The notes beneath the pieces were generated by a model. That model did no database searches. It had not been told where the DNA came from and saw only the letters and a program-made list of their open reading frames with translations. Below, piece after piece: positions 34,617 through 42,955 of a stretch of DNA of 64,000 nucleotides. The position numbers and the translations under genes were made by a program. Every line of letters begins with the position of its first letter. Positions within the stretch are counted from its first letter, which is position 1. The stretch comes from Streptomyces mangrovisoli (GTDB lineage: Bacteria > Actinomycetota > Actinomycetes > Streptomycetales > Streptomycetaceae), in NCBI RefSeq assembly GCF_000974985.2, contig NZ_LAVA02000016.1:149980-213979 (forward strand). The letters run 5' to 3'.

Positions 34617-35375
34617 ATGAACCCAGCCGCCCGTTTCACCCACCGCGTCGCCGTCGTCACGGGCGCCGCGTCCGGCATCGGCGCGGCCTGCGCCGCCCGC
34701 CTGAGCGCGGAGGGCGCGGCCGTCGTCCTCGTCGACATCGCCGCCGAGCGCGGCGAGGAGACCGCCGAGCGGCTGCGCAAGGACGGGGCCAGGGCCGTGT
34801 TCGTGGCCGCCGACGTCACGAGCGAGGAGGACTGGCAGCGGGTCGTCACCGCCGCGCACGGCTTCGGGCCCGTGGGCGTCCTGGTGAGCAACGCATACAC
34901 GGTCACCGTGGCGCCGGCCCACGAGACCACGCTCGCCTCCTGGGAGCGCCAGCTCTCGGTCAACCTGACCGGCGCCTTCCTCGGCATGAAGGCGGTCCTG
35001 CCGGATCTGCGCGCGCACGGCGGGTCCGCGGTGCTCGTCTCCTCCGTGCACGCGCACCGGGGTCTCCCCGGCCACCCCGCGTACGCGGCGAGCAAGGGCG
35101 CCCTGCTCTCGCTGTGCGGTCAACTCGCCGTCGAGTACGGCCCGGACGTCCGCGTCAACGCGGTTCTGCCGGGACCGATCCTGACGGCCGCATGGGACCG
35201 GGTCCCGCAGGCCGACCGCGAACTCAGCGTCGCCGAGACCGCGGCCCGCCGTTTCGGCACCCCCGAGGAGGTCGCCGCCGCCGTCGCCTTCCTCGCCGCC
35301 GACGAAGCCTCGTACATCACCGGATCGACTCTGCTCGTGGACGGCGGCTGGAGCGTCACCAAGTCCTCGGCCTGA
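34617..35375 (+). CDS. SDR oxidoreductase, probable galactose 1-dehydrogenase
   Basis: A 252-aa classical short-chain dehydrogenase. TGAASGIG at 15-22 binds the cofactor, and VDIAAERG places an Asp at the end of beta-2, favouring NAD. The S-Y-K triad is SSVHAHRG, Tyr156 and Lys160 (PAYAASKGALL). VNAVLPGPILT and GSTLLVDGGW close the protein. In context of a lactonase, galactonate dehydratase and KDPG-type aldolase it is best read as the first enzyme of the oxidative galactose pathway, oxidising D-galactose to galactono-lactone. That specificity is inferred from position; a role in another sugar or galactonate oxidation cannot be excluded. It begins 55 nt after the GH36 stop, with AGGAGAA upstream. 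Confidence 0.85.
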   Translation: MNPAARFTHRVAVVTGAASGIGAACAARLSAEGAAVVLVDIAAERGEETAERLRKDGARAVFVAADVTSEEDWQRVVTAAHGFGPVGVLVSNAYTVTVAPAHETTLASWERQLSVNLTGAFLGMKAVLPDLRAHGGSAVLVSSVHAHRGLPGHPAYAASKGALLSLCGQLAVEYGPDVRVNAVLPGPILTAAWDRVPQADRELSVAETAARRFGTPEEVAAAVAFLAADEASYITGSTLLVDGGWSVTKSSA

Positions 35376-35426
35376 CGCGGCACCGACCGCTCCAGTCACC
35401 TACCGAACAGCAAGAAAGGCAAACCT

Positions 35427-36188
35427 ATGAGGCCCTACGCACGCCGCGGGGTGCACGGCCAGACCGTGGAGGCCCTCGCCCACCGGGTGCTCAGCGGCGA
35501 CATCCCCGAGGGGGCGACGCTCGACATGGCGGCCCTGCAGAGCGAGCTGGACGTCAGCCTGACCGCCCTGCGCGAGGCCCTGAAGGTGCTCGCCGCCAAG
35601 GGCATGGTCGACGCCCGGCAGAAGCGCGGCACGTTCGTCAGGCCCCGCTCGGACTGGAACCTGCTCGACGCCGACATGCTGCGCTGGCAGTTCTCCGAGA
35701 GCGGCGCCACCGGCGCGGACACCGCGCTGCTGCGCAATCTCGGCGAGGTGCGCGGCATCATCGAGCCCGCGGCCGTCCGTCTCGCGGCGGACCGCCGCAC
35801 CGACGCCGACCTGGAGGCGCTGGAGGCCGCGCTGACCGCCATGGGGCAGCAGGGAGGCGCGAGCGATGCCGTCGAGGCCGACCTCGCCTTCCACCGGGCG
35901 CTGCTCGCGGCCACCCACAACGAGCTGCTGGAACGCATGGAGATGGTCATCGAGTCGGGCCTCGCCCAGCGCGACCAGCTCGTGCACAGCGCACCGCACA
36001 GCGAGGACCCGGTCCCCAGTCACCGGGCCGTCCTCGACGCCGTGCGCGACCGGGACGCGGACGCCGCGGAACACGCCATGCGCGCCCTGCTCGATCAGGC
36101 GACGCGCGATCTCGACCGGGTCAGCGGCCCGCAGGAGCCGCAGGACGCGGACGGTTCACCGAAGACGAAGGGCGGCCAGGCACAGTGA
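35427..36188 (+). CDS. GntR-family (FadR subfamily) regulator, DgoR-like
   Basis: A 253-aa protein. A winged helix lies at about 10-75 (GQTVEALAHRVLSGDIPEG, DVSLTALREALKVLAAKGMV, DARQKRGTFV). The FCD ligand domain follows (LGEVRGIIEPAAVRLAADRR, DLAFHRALLAATHNELLER, SHRAVLDAVRDRDADAAEHA), with the acidic/His residues (Asp, His, His) that usually hold a metal and the sugar-acid ligand. FadR/DgoR-type proteins repress galactonate genes until galactonate is bound. Here it is inside the operon it probably controls, and TTAATTAGYAATTWA at 26782 and 29227 is a candidate site. The following gene overlaps its stop (GTGA). Confidence 0.9.
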   Translation: MRPYARRGVHGQTVEALAHRVLSGDIPEGATLDMAALQSELDVSLTALREALKVLAAKGMVDARQKRGTFVRPRSDWNLLDADMLRWQFSESGATGADTALLRNLGEVRGIIEPAAVRLAADRRTDADLEALEAALTAMGQQGGASDAVEADLAFHRALLAATHNELLERMEMVIESGLAQRDQLVHSAPHSEDPVPSHRAVLDAVRDRDADAAEHAMRALLDQATRDLDRVSGPQEPQDADGSPKTKGGQAQ

Positions 36189-37330
36189 AGATCGTCCGCG
36201 TCGAGACGTTTCTCGTCCCGCCCCGCTGGCTGTTCTGCCGCATCGAGACCGACGACGGCGTCGTCGGCTGGGGCGAGCCGGTGGTGGAGGGCCGGGCCGA
36301 GGTGGTCCGCTCCGCCGTCGAGGTGCTGTCGGAGTACCTGGTGGGCCAGGACCCGCTGCGCATCCAGGACCACTGGCAGGTGCTGACCAAGGGCGGCTTC
36401 TACCGGGGCGGGCCGGTCCTGTCCAGCGCCGTCGCCGGCATCGACCAGGCCCTGTGGGACATCGCGGGCCAGGCCCTCGGGGTGCCCGTGCACACCCTGC
36501 TCGGCGGCCCGGTCCGCGACACGGTACGGGTGTACGCCTGGGTCGGCGGCGACGAACCGGACCGGATCAAGGAAGAAGTCACGGCCCAGGTGGAGGCCGG
36601 CTTCACCGCCGTCAAGATGAACGCCGCCGGGCGCACCTCACCGATCGGCAGCCCCGCCGAGACGGCCGCCGTCGTCGAGCGCGTGGCGGCCGCCCGCGAG
36701 GTCCTGGGCCCGCACCGGGACGTCGCCGTCGACTTCCACGGGCGTTTCAGCGCCGCCAACGCCCGGCGCGTGCTCGACGAGTTGGCCCCGTTGCACCCGC
36801 TGTTCGTCGAGGAACCCGTCCTGCCCGAGCAGGGACACCTGCTGCCGGGCCTGGTCGCCGCCTCGCCGGTGCCGCTCGCCACCGGTGAACGGCTCTACGG
36901 GCGGGCCGAGTTCCTGCCGGTGCTGACGGCCGGCGTCGCCGTCGCCCAGCCGGACCTGTCGCACGCCGGCGGGATATCCGAGGTCACCAGGATCGCCTCG
37001 CTCGCCGAGACCTTCGGGGCCCACCTCGCGCCGCACTGCCCGCTCGGACCGATCGCGCTCGCCGCGAGCCTTCAAGTCGCCTTCGCCACGCCGAACTTCC
37101 TCATCCAGGAACAGAGCCGGGGCATCCACTACAACAAGGACGCCGACCTGCTGTCCTACCTGGTCGACACCGAGCCGTTCCGCTTCGTCGACGGCCAGGC
37201 GCACCGCACCGAGCTGCCCGGACTCGGGATCGCCGTCGACGAGGACGCGGTGCGCGCCGCCGACCGCTCCGGCCACGCCTGGCGCAACCCCGTCTGGCGG
37301 CACGCCGACGGCTCCTTCGCCGAATGGTGA
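36185..37330 (+). CDS. dgoD: D-galactonate dehydratase (enolase superfamily)
   Basis: A 381-aa enzyme. GTG start overlapping the regulator stop. The N-terminal capping domain begins KIVRVETFLVPPRWLFCRIE. In the barrel, metal and catalytic residues fall at Asp183-x-His185 (VDFHGRF), Glu209 (FVEEPV) and Glu235 (ATGERLYG), the same numbers I remember for E. coli DgoD, and a His in APHCPLGP (His284) corresponds to its catalytic His285. It dehydrates D-galactonate to 2-keto-3-deoxy-galactonate. The agreement in residue numbers makes this one of the firmest assignments of the locus. The next gene starts within its last codons (ATGGTGA). Confidence 0.94.
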   Translation: MKIVRVETFLVPPRWLFCRIETDDGVVGWGEPVVEGRAEVVRSAVEVLSEYLVGQDPLRIQDHWQVLTKGGFYRGGPVLSSAVAGIDQALWDIAGQALGVPVHTLLGGPVRDTVRVYAWVGGDEPDRIKEEVTAQVEAGFTAVKMNAAGRTSPIGSPAETAAVVERVAAAREVLGPHRDVAVDFHGRFSAANARRVLDELAPLHPLFVEEPVLPEQGHLLPGLVAASPVPLATGERLYGRAEFLPVLTAGVAVAQPDLSHAGGISEVTRIASLAETFGAHLAPHCPLGPIALAASLQVAFATPNFLIQEQSRGIHYNKDADLLSYLVDTEPFRFVDGQAHRTELPGLGIAVDEDAVRAADRSGHAWRNPVWRHADGSFAEW

Positions 37331-38121
37331 GCGTCACCCCGCTGCCCGTCCGTGTCGCCACCGACGCGGACCACGGCGGACGCTGGACCTCGCTGACCGC
37401 GGGCGGTCGCGAGTGGCTGTGGCACCGCGACGAACCCCGCCGCCCCCTGGTCCGGCCCGGTGACGCCTTCGCCGACGCCGGAGGGCTGGAGGAGTGCGTG
37501 CCCACCGTGCGCGGGCTGCCCGACCACGGGGACGCCTGGTCGCGGTCCTGGCGGCGGGCCGGGGACGAGGACACCGTGGAGTGCCCCGACTTCCGGCTCA
37601 CCCGGCGCCTCGGCGAACGGGGGAACGCCGTCGTCGCCGACTACACGCTCACCGCCGATCCCGGCTACCGCTTCGTGTGGGCCGCCCACGCCCTGCTCGA
37701 CCTCTCCGTCGCCGCCCGGATCAGCGTCGCCGGACCAGCCCCCGTACGGCTCTACCCGGACGAGGGCGACCGATGGGTCGCCGGCACCTGGCCCACCGCC
37801 GGCGGCGTGCCCCTGGACCGGCTCGGCCCGGACGACGGCAGCGCCGTCGGAGCGGTCGTGCAGACCTCCCAGGTGTCCGTGCACGACGGCACCGACACCC
37901 TGCACCTGTCCGTCGAGGCCGAGGGACAGCCGGTCGCGGTCGCTCTGTGGCGCAACCTCGGCGGCTTCCCCGAGCACGCGCCGTACCGCTCGATCGGCGT
38001 CGAGCCGATGCTGGGGCGCGTCTTCGACCGCGCCGCGGCGGCGGACGGCGACACCGCCGTCGTGCCGCCCGGCGGACGGGTCGCCTGGCGGCTCACCGTC
38101 ACGGCGGACCGTCATCTCTGA
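37324..38121 (+). CDS. Aldose 1-epimerase (mutarotase)-like protein
   Basis: A 265-aa protein whose ATG at 37324 overlaps the dgoD stop. It has the galactose-mutarotase-like beta-sandwich pattern: RWTSLTAGGREWLWHRDEPR, a GGLEECVPTVRGLPDHGDAW segment with the Glu/Asp/His of the sugar site, then DFRLTRRLGERGNAVVADY and VWAAHALLDLSV. The protein ends VAWRLTVTADRHL in a 64-bp tandemly repeated segment. In the pathway it would interconvert galactose anomers or related hexoses so that the dehydrogenase receives its anomer. It is shorter than GalM, so it may act on another sugar form. Confidence 0.8.
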   Translation: MVSVTPLPVRVATDADHGGRWTSLTAGGREWLWHRDEPRRPLVRPGDAFADAGGLEECVPTVRGLPDHGDAWSRSWRRAGDEDTVECPDFRLTRRLGERGNAVVADYTLTADPGYRFVWAAHALLDLSVAARISVAGPAPVRLYPDEGDRWVAGTWPTAGGVPLDRLGPDDGSAVGAVVQTSQVSVHDGTDTLHLSVEAEGQPVAVALWRNLGGFPEHAPYRSIGVEPMLGRVFDRAAAADGDTAVVPPGGRVAWRLTVTADRHL

Positions 38122-38261
38122 ACTTCCGTCATCTGGCGGTGAGATCGGCTGGCGGCTCACTGTCATGGCGGGCCGCTGCCTCTGAAGATCCGTCATCTGG
38201 CGGTCAGGTCGCCCGGCGGCTCACCGTCACGGCGGACCGCCACCCCTGAACACCCGTCACC
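38079..38261 (+). repeat. 64-bp tandem repeat, about 2.9 copies
   Basis: Units start at 38079, 38143 and 38207 (the third is 55 bp). Each reads GGTCGCCTGGCGGCTCACCG at the start, and units 1 and 2 share CCGTCATCTGGCGGT near the end. The first copy contains the last 13 codons and stop of the mutarotase-like gene, so the other two are non-coding duplications. 64 is not a multiple of three. Confidence 0.9.
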
Positions 38262-38275
38262 AGAAGGGACTCCGG

Positions 38276-38911
38276 ATGAACCTGCTCGCCGCGCTGCGAG
38301 CCCACCGGCTGCTCGCCATCGTCCGCGGCAGCGACCCGGACGCCGCGCTGACTACCGTGCTCACCCTCGCCGAGGAAGGCATCACCCTCATCGAGGTCTC
38401 CCTCTCGGGCCGCGACGCGCTCGACGTCATCGCACGAGCCCGCGCCGCGCTCGGCGCCGACGCCACGCTCGGTGCCGGGACCGTGCTCACCTCCGACGAC
38501 GCCCGCGCCGCGCAGAGGGCCGGCGCCTCGTTCCTCGTGACCCCGGCGGTCAGCGACGCCATCGCCACCGCGAACGAGCTGGGACTGCCCGTACTCGCGG
38601 GCGTGCTGACCCCCACCGACATCCTCCAGGCGCAGCGGCTCGGCGCCGACGCCCTCAAGTTGTTCCCGGCGGGCAGCGCCGGGGGGCCCGGCTATCTGCG
38701 GGACCTGCGCGGCCCCTTCCCGAACCTGCCCTTCGTACCGGTCGGAGGCGTGGACGCGGCGGCGGCCGCCGAGTACCTCGCTGCGGGTGCCACGGCCGTC
38801 GGCGTCGGCTCGCCCCTGGTCGGCGACGCCGCGGCGGGCGGGGACCTCACCGCCCTGCGCGAACGCGCCCGCGTCTTCCGGGACGTCGTCCGCCCGGAGC
38901 CGTGCCGGTGA
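38276..38911 (+). CDS. dgoA: KDPG/KDPGal-type aldolase
   Basis: A 211-aa class I aldolase with GAAGGGAC before the ATG. LLAIVRGSDPDAALTTVLTL and LIEVSLSGRDALDVI contain the catalytic Glu40. LGAGTVLTSDDARAAQRAGA, FLVTPAVSDAI and ADALKLFPAGSAGGPGYL follow, with the Schiff-base Lys128. VPVGGVDAAAAAEYLAAGA binds the phosphate. It would split 2-keto-3-deoxy-6-phosphogalactonate into pyruvate and glyceraldehyde-3-phosphate. It cannot be separated from a KDPG (gluconate) aldolase by motifs; the dgoD neighbour argues for the galacto form. Confidence 0.9.
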   Translation: MNLLAALRAHRLLAIVRGSDPDAALTTVLTLAEEGITLIEVSLSGRDALDVIARARAALGADATLGAGTVLTSDDARAAQRAGASFLVTPAVSDAIATANELGLPVLAGVLTPTDILQAQRLGADALKLFPAGSAGGPGYLRDLRGPFPNLPFVPVGGVDAAAAAEYLAAGATAVGVGSPLVGDAAAGGDLTALRERARVFRDVVRPEPCR

Positions 38912-39807
38912 CCGCCCCGGCCGTCCTGAGCACCGACCGGCTCGAACTGGGCGAGGGCATTCGCTGGACGGACGGTCGCGCCGTGCTGACCGACATCCTC
39001 ACCGGCCGACTGCTCGCCCTGCCCGACGGGCCCGGCGCGGCGCTCGATCCCATCACTCGGCTGTCCTGCCCGCTGGGGGCCGTGGCACCGGTCGAAGGGC
39101 GCCCCGGCCACTGGATCGCCGCGGCAGGCACCGGCATCTGCCACATCGATCCCGCCGGCCGCGTGGTCTGGATCGCGCGCCCCGAGGACGGCGCACCCGT
39201 GCCGATGCGGATGAACGACGGCGTCGCCGACCCGCACGGCCGCTTCTGGGCCGGCAGCATGGCCTGCGAGGCCACCGAGGACGCCGGCTCCCTCTACCGC
39301 CTGGACCGCGACGGCCGCGTCACCCGTGTCCTGCGGGACGTCTCGATCCCCAACGGACCGGCCTTCGCCGCCGACGGAACCTCCCTGTACCTCGCCGACA
39401 GCGCCCGGGGAGTCATCCGCCGCTACCCGGTCGACCCCGAGAGCGGCGACCTGGGCGCACCCGAAGCCGTGGCCGCCCTCGAGACCGGCAGCCCCGACGG
39501 CATGACCGTGGACATCGAGGGCTGCCTGTGGACCGCCGTCTGGGGAGCCGGCCAGGTCCGCCGCTACCGCCCCGACGGCACACTCGACCAGACCGTCGAC
39601 CTGCCCGCCCGCCAGCCCGCGGGACTCTGCCTCGGCGGCCCCGACGGCCGTACGCTCCTCGTCACCAGCGCGCACATCGGCCTGCCCGACCCGGGACCGC
39701 TCGACGGCGCCGTCTTCGCGGTCCGGGTCGACGTACCCGGTGCCCCGGCCGCCCCCTACCGCCCGACGGCCCCCGCCGCCCCGGCCGACCGCGCCGGCAC
39801 ACCCTAG
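38902..39807 (+). CDS. SMP-30/gluconolactonase family lactonase, probable galactonolactonase
   Basis: A 301-aa six-bladed propeller enzyme. GTG at 38902 or 38908, overlapping the aldolase stop. LGEGIRWTDGRAVLTDILTG contains the metal-binding Glu of the family, NDGVADPHGRFWAGSMACEA an Asn/Asp ligand region, NGPAFAADGTSLYLADSARG the second Asn, and SPDGMTVDIEGCLWTAVWGA the catalytic Asp. It would open galactono-1,4- or 1,5-lactone to galactonate between the dehydrogenase and the dehydratase. Cytosolic, no signal peptide. The last 35 residues are an Ala/Pro-rich tail. Confidence 0.9.
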   Translation: MPVTAPAVLSTDRLELGEGIRWTDGRAVLTDILTGRLLALPDGPGAALDPITRLSCPLGAVAPVEGRPGHWIAAAGTGICHIDPAGRVVWIARPEDGAPVPMRMNDGVADPHGRFWAGSMACEATEDAGSLYRLDRDGRVTRVLRDVSIPNGPAFAADGTSLYLADSARGVIRRYPVDPESGDLGAPEAVAALETGSPDGMTVDIEGCLWTAVWGAGQVRRYRPDGTLDQTVDLPARQPAGLCLGGPDGRTLLVTSAHIGLPDPGPLDGAVFAVRVDVPGAPAAPYRPTAPAAPADRAGTP

Positions 39808-39819
39808 GAACCCCTCACC

Positions 39820-40797
39820 ATGAACACCCATCGGCCACTGCGCACCGGTCCCGTGGTCTGCGTCGGCGAGACCATGGCCGCCCTCGCCCCCGACCCCCTC
39901 GGCCCGCTGGACGGCGCCGACCTGCTGCGCGTGGACATCGCGGGCGCCGAGTCGAACGTCGCCCTCTACCTCGCCGACCACGGCATCCCCGTCCGCTGGG
40001 TCTCCGCGGTGGGCGACGACCCCTTCGGCCGCCGCGTCCGCGCCCGCGTCGCCGCGGGCGGCGTCGACGTGAGCGGCGTGCGCACCGACCCGGGACGACC
40101 CACCGGTCTGCTGTTCAAGGACCCGGGCCCGCACGGCACCCGCGTCCACTACCGCCGGGCCGGCTCCGCCGCCTCGGCCCTCACCCCCGACGTGCTCGAC
40201 GGCCCGGCCTTCACGGACGCCGCGCTGGTCCACCTCAGCGGAATCACCCCCGCTCTGTCGCGCGGCTGCCGCGGCCTCGTCGACCACGCGCTGCGCCCCG
40301 ACCGCCCGTGGCCCGTCAGCTTCGACGTCAACCACCGGCCCGCCCTGTGGGCCGACCGCTCCGCGGCCGACGTGCTGCGCGGGCTCGCGGACCGGGCCGA
40401 CATCGTCCTGGTCGGCCTCGACGAGGCCCAGGCCCTGTGGGGGGACGGGGTGACCGATGCCGAACGGGTGCGTGACCTCCTGCCCGGTCCGCACCTTCTC
40501 GTGGTGAAGGACGGAGACCGTGCTGCCACCGCGTTCGTTGGGGCCGAGCCTCACGTCGTGCCCGCTCTGAAGGTGCGGGTCGCCGAACCGGTGGGCGCGG
40601 GTGACGCCTTCGCCGCCGGTTTCCTCGGCGGCCTGCTGCGCCGGCTGTCCGTGGACCGCGCCCTGCGCCTCGGCCATCTGACCGCGGCCTCGGCGCTGAG
40701 GGTCGCCGCCGACCACGGCCCGCTGCTGGACGGCGCATGCGTCGCGGCGCTCCTGGACGCCGACGAGGAGGCCTGGCGGGCCGCCGTGATCGACTGA
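39820..40797 (+). CDS. PfkB-family 2-keto-3-deoxy-galactonate/gluconate kinase
   Basis: A 325-aa ribokinase-like enzyme. VVCVGETMAALAPDPLGPLD and AGAESNVALYLADHGIPVRW (sugar-binding G-A-x-x-N) lie in the first 70 residues. GDDPFGRRVRARVAAGGVD and GITPALSRGCRGL follow, and the anion-hole/base motif PVGAGDAFAAGFLGGL has the catalytic Asp near 262. It would phosphorylate KDGal for the aldolase, completing the pathway. It belongs to the KdgK-type PfkB fold and not to the separate DgoK family. It is the last gene of the operon, ending before a short GC-rich hairpin (40851-40868). Confidence 0.88.
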   Translation: MNTHRPLRTGPVVCVGETMAALAPDPLGPLDGADLLRVDIAGAESNVALYLADHGIPVRWVSAVGDDPFGRRVRARVAAGGVDVSGVRTDPGRPTGLLFKDPGPHGTRVHYRRAGSAASALTPDVLDGPAFTDAALVHLSGITPALSRGCRGLVDHALRPDRPWPVSFDVNHRPALWADRSAADVLRGLADRADIVLVGLDEAQALWGDGVTDAERVRDLLPGPHLLVVKDGDRAATAFVGAEPHVVPALKVRVAEPVGAGDAFAAGFLGGLLRRLSVDRALRLGHLTAASALRVAADHGPLLDGACVAALLDADEEAWRAAVID

Positions 40798-40850
40798 GCG
40801 CCACCGTCGGCCGCAGGCGCCCGCTCGGCGGTGCACCCACTCTCACCCGG

Positions 40851-40868
40851 CCGGGCCGACCGGCCCGG
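40851..40868 (+). terminator. Possible hairpin at the end of the galactose operon
   Basis: CCGGGCC (40851-40857) and GGCCCGG (40862-40868) form a 7-bp GC stem with a 4-nt loop 54 bp after the kinase stop. There is no U-tract; modest support. Confidence 0.4.
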
Positions 40869-40904
40869 GAGCCCGCTGTCGGTGCGGCCGTCTACGTTCG
40901 GTCC

Positions 40905-41096
40905 ATGACACCGAGAGATCTTGCCGCGTTCGAGCGTGAGTGGAGGCGATTCGAGTCGTGGCTCGGTGCGCACTCGCCGGCCGATCACGCCATGCTGCGC
41001 AGCCCGGCCGAGCACCAGCGGCTCGTCGAGCTGCGTGCTCGTGGACGTGGGCGGGGACGACATCGATGCCGGTCTGTGGGGCGGATCCGCACCTGA
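40905..41096 (+). pseudogene. Truncated N-terminus of an SMI1/KNR4-like protein
   Basis: From the ATG at 40905 the frame reads LAAFEREWRRFESWLGAHSP and then a Leu/Arg helix. This is the opening I associate with Streptomyces SMI1/KNR4-family (SUKH-like) proteins. After about 45 residues the similarity ends in Arg-rich sequence and a stop, far short of the usual 150-200 aa. It is probably a deletion remnant. Moderate to low confidence in the family. Confidence 0.4.
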
Positions 41097-41391
41097 CGCG
41101 GCCCGAGGCAGCCGCAGGAACGAGATCAGCACCGGATGACGGCGGGCCGTCAGGGTGCCAGGCGGCGGATCGCGACGAAGGCCGCGTCGTCGCCCTGAGG
41201 CCGGCTTCGAAGAGGGTGGCCGCACGTGTACGAGACCTCATGCCGACACCCGGCCCCAGGCCCGGGGACGCAGGAAGGCGACACCTGGGTGCATCCGCAT
41301 GTCCGACCGGCGCCGAAAGCGACACGATGAGCATTTCGTGCCGTTATGACTGACGGGGCGCAGGACGGGTCCCGGCGGACAGGAGACTGCG
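41097..41391. other. Intergenic stretch without a supported gene
   Basis: A short minus-strand reading near 41152-41200 (GDDAAFVAIRRLAP then stop) resembles the end of a PP2C/SpoIIE phosphatase, but the upstream part is not coding in that frame. Nothing else is evident. Confidence 0.35.
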
Positions 41392-41646
41392 ATGATCGTC
41401 AAGAAGCTTCACGACGCCGGCGTCACGAGTGAGCACGCCTATCTGGCCGCGTTCGGCTCGATCGGCCTGTCTCTGGTGTCGTGGCTGACCTCCTCGAAGG
41501 CCGAGAACCTCGAACGCGCCGACCGCTGGGGCATCTTCGTCGGTGAATGGGCACCCACGTTCTTCGCCCTGGGGCTCGCCCTCGCCAACTACGAGGAACG
41601 CGAACCGGTCGGACTGCACTCCGTCGCTCACGAACCGGAGGGGTGA
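41392..41646 (+). CDS. Small membrane-associated protein of unknown function
   Basis: An 84-aa protein, ATG preceded by GGAGAC. Two moderately hydrophobic stretches (AYLAAFGSIGLSLVSWLT and APTFFALGLALANYE) flank a charged loop with NLERADRWGIFVGEW, giving a likely two-pass membrane protein. The next small membrane protein follows after 2 nt, so the pair forms an operon. Similar pairs occur in Streptomyces genomes without known role. Confidence 0.7.
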   Translation: MIVKKLHDAGVTSEHAYLAAFGSIGLSLVSWLTSSKAENLERADRWGIFVGEWAPTFFALGLALANYEEREPVGLHSVAHEPEG

Positions 41647-41648
41647 CG

Positions 41649-41828
41649 ATGACCCCGCCTCGCATCCCGCCGGGCGAGACCCCGCCCGTGGAAGGCAGCA
41701 TCGCCGAAGCGCACCAGGAACGAGCCGACGGCGGCCTCTGGGAGCATCCGCGCGTATGGCTGTTCCTGATCCTGCTGGGCTGCCTGCTCGTCGCCGGGTT
41801 CTTCGTGGCTCGCGTCATCGATCTCTGA
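41649..41828 (+). CDS. DUF6480-like small membrane protein
   Basis: A 59-aa protein with RIPPGETPPVEGSIAEAHQE at the N-terminus, the Pro-rich signature I associate with DUF6480, and one transmembrane helix (VWLFLILLGCLLVAGFFVAR). It starts 2 nt after the upstream gene stop. Function unknown. Confidence 0.65.
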   Translation: MTPPRIPPGETPPVEGSIAEAHQERADGGLWEHPRVWLFLILLGCLLVAGFFVARVIDL

Positions 41829-42060
41829 CGCGGCCACATGGTCCTGCTCGCAAGGCGCAGCGAAGCGACGGCCCCGCCGTCCGCCGTTGCGCGGAGGCTC
41901 TCGCAGCCCGCACGGTGAATCCGCGCACTCTGTTGTGGGAGGGGGCGGACCGGCGCTCATCGGCATCCGGGAGGGTGGCCGTCACTGCGCGCCGCCCGCC
42001 GAGTGCCGCGTGGTCGGTGCGGGGTGTTCGTTCGTCCGCTCACCGACCTCCGTCGCGCCG

Positions 42061-42843
42061 TCAGAGGAAGACGCGTGCCACCTCCAGCCACTTCCGGGCG
42101 TCCTCGCCGGTCGTCGTCAGGTGGGTCTCGGACCAGGAGCGACGCCGCGTGACGCACAGGCAGAAGTCCATGGCGCTGCCCTGTACCCGTTGCGCGGCGG
42201 CCTGAGGGCCCCACACCCAGGTCAGTCCGTCCGGTGCCGTCAGTTCGACGCGGAAGGGGTCCGCCGGTTCGGGCAGTCCGACGGCGGCGAAGGACAGGGC
42301 CCGTCCCAGCACCCCCAGCGACGCCACGTGCCGCAGCCGATCCGTGGGGCGACGCGCGAGGCCCACGGCGTCGAAGACGTCCTGTCCGTGTGCCCAGGTC
42401 TCCATCAGGCGAAGGGGCGTCATCAGGGCCGGGGTCACCTTCGACATGTACCAGGGGAAGGCGTGGTCCCATGGCGTGTCGCGCAGCGCCGCAGCCAGTT
42501 CCGTTCGACCGGACCGCCACTCGTCCAGGAGTACGGGCCTCGGTAGTGCCGCTCGGGCGGCGGCGGCACGGTCCGCGTATGCGCTGCCCTCGGTCTCCGC
42601 CCGCCGGAGTTCGGCGTCGAACGCGTCCGGCGTGCGTAACGCGCAGAGTGCGTTCGCGTCCGACCACGTGAGGTGGGCTATCTGGTGGGCGACCGTCCAG
42701 CCGGGCGCCGGGGTCGGGAGGGACCAGTCGTCCACTTCACCGACCAGACCGTCGAGTTCGTCGCCCTCGGCCACCAGCGCGGACAGGACATCGGCGTCGT
42801 CCTCTTCGGGGACGGCGAGGTTGTAGTTCACCATGGGCGCCAT
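42061..42843 (-). CDS. TIGR03084-like metal-binding protein (DinB/maleylpyruvate-isomerase fold)
   Basis: A 260-aa protein; the ATG at 42834 (MVNYN) is an alternative start. The N-terminal DinB-like four-helix domain contains TPAPGWTVAHQIAHLTWSDA, with the first metal His, and a later helix RLMETWAHGQDVFDAVG with the second (W-A-H-G-x-D). This is the mycothiol-dependent maleylpyruvate isomerase-like pattern. The C-terminal half (FRVELTAPDGLTWVWGP, then SAMDFCLCVTRRR) is the SCP2-like part of TIGR03084 proteins. It probably binds a divalent metal and mycothiol; substrate unknown. Convergent with the small membrane protein operon and preceded by no operon partner. Confidence 0.85.
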   Translation of the reverse strand: MAPMVNYNLAVPEEDDADVLSALVAEGDELDGLVGEVDDWSLPTPAPGWTVAHQIAHLTWSDANALCALRTPDAFDAELRRAETEGSAYADRAAAARAALPRPVLLDEWRSGRTELAAALRDTPWDHAFPWYMSKVTPALMTPLRLMETWAHGQDVFDAVGLARRPTDRLRHVASLGVLGRALSFAAVGLPEPADPFRVELTAPDGLTWVWGPQAAAQRVQGSAMDFCLCVTRRRSWSETHLTTTGEDARKWLEVARVFL

Positions 42844-42955
42844 GCTGCCACCGCGTCCTGACCGGAGTCGGGTACCGGCTGCGCGGGCAACTCCCGTGCG
42901 GCCGGATTCCGTTCACTCGGTGGTGGCGCCCCGGGCACCACCACCGAGGACGGGT

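Noticed and set aside
41152..41200. Possible PP2C/SpoIIE phosphatase end on the minus strand
   Set aside because: Only 14 residues look similar and the upstream frame is not coding; kept only as a note.
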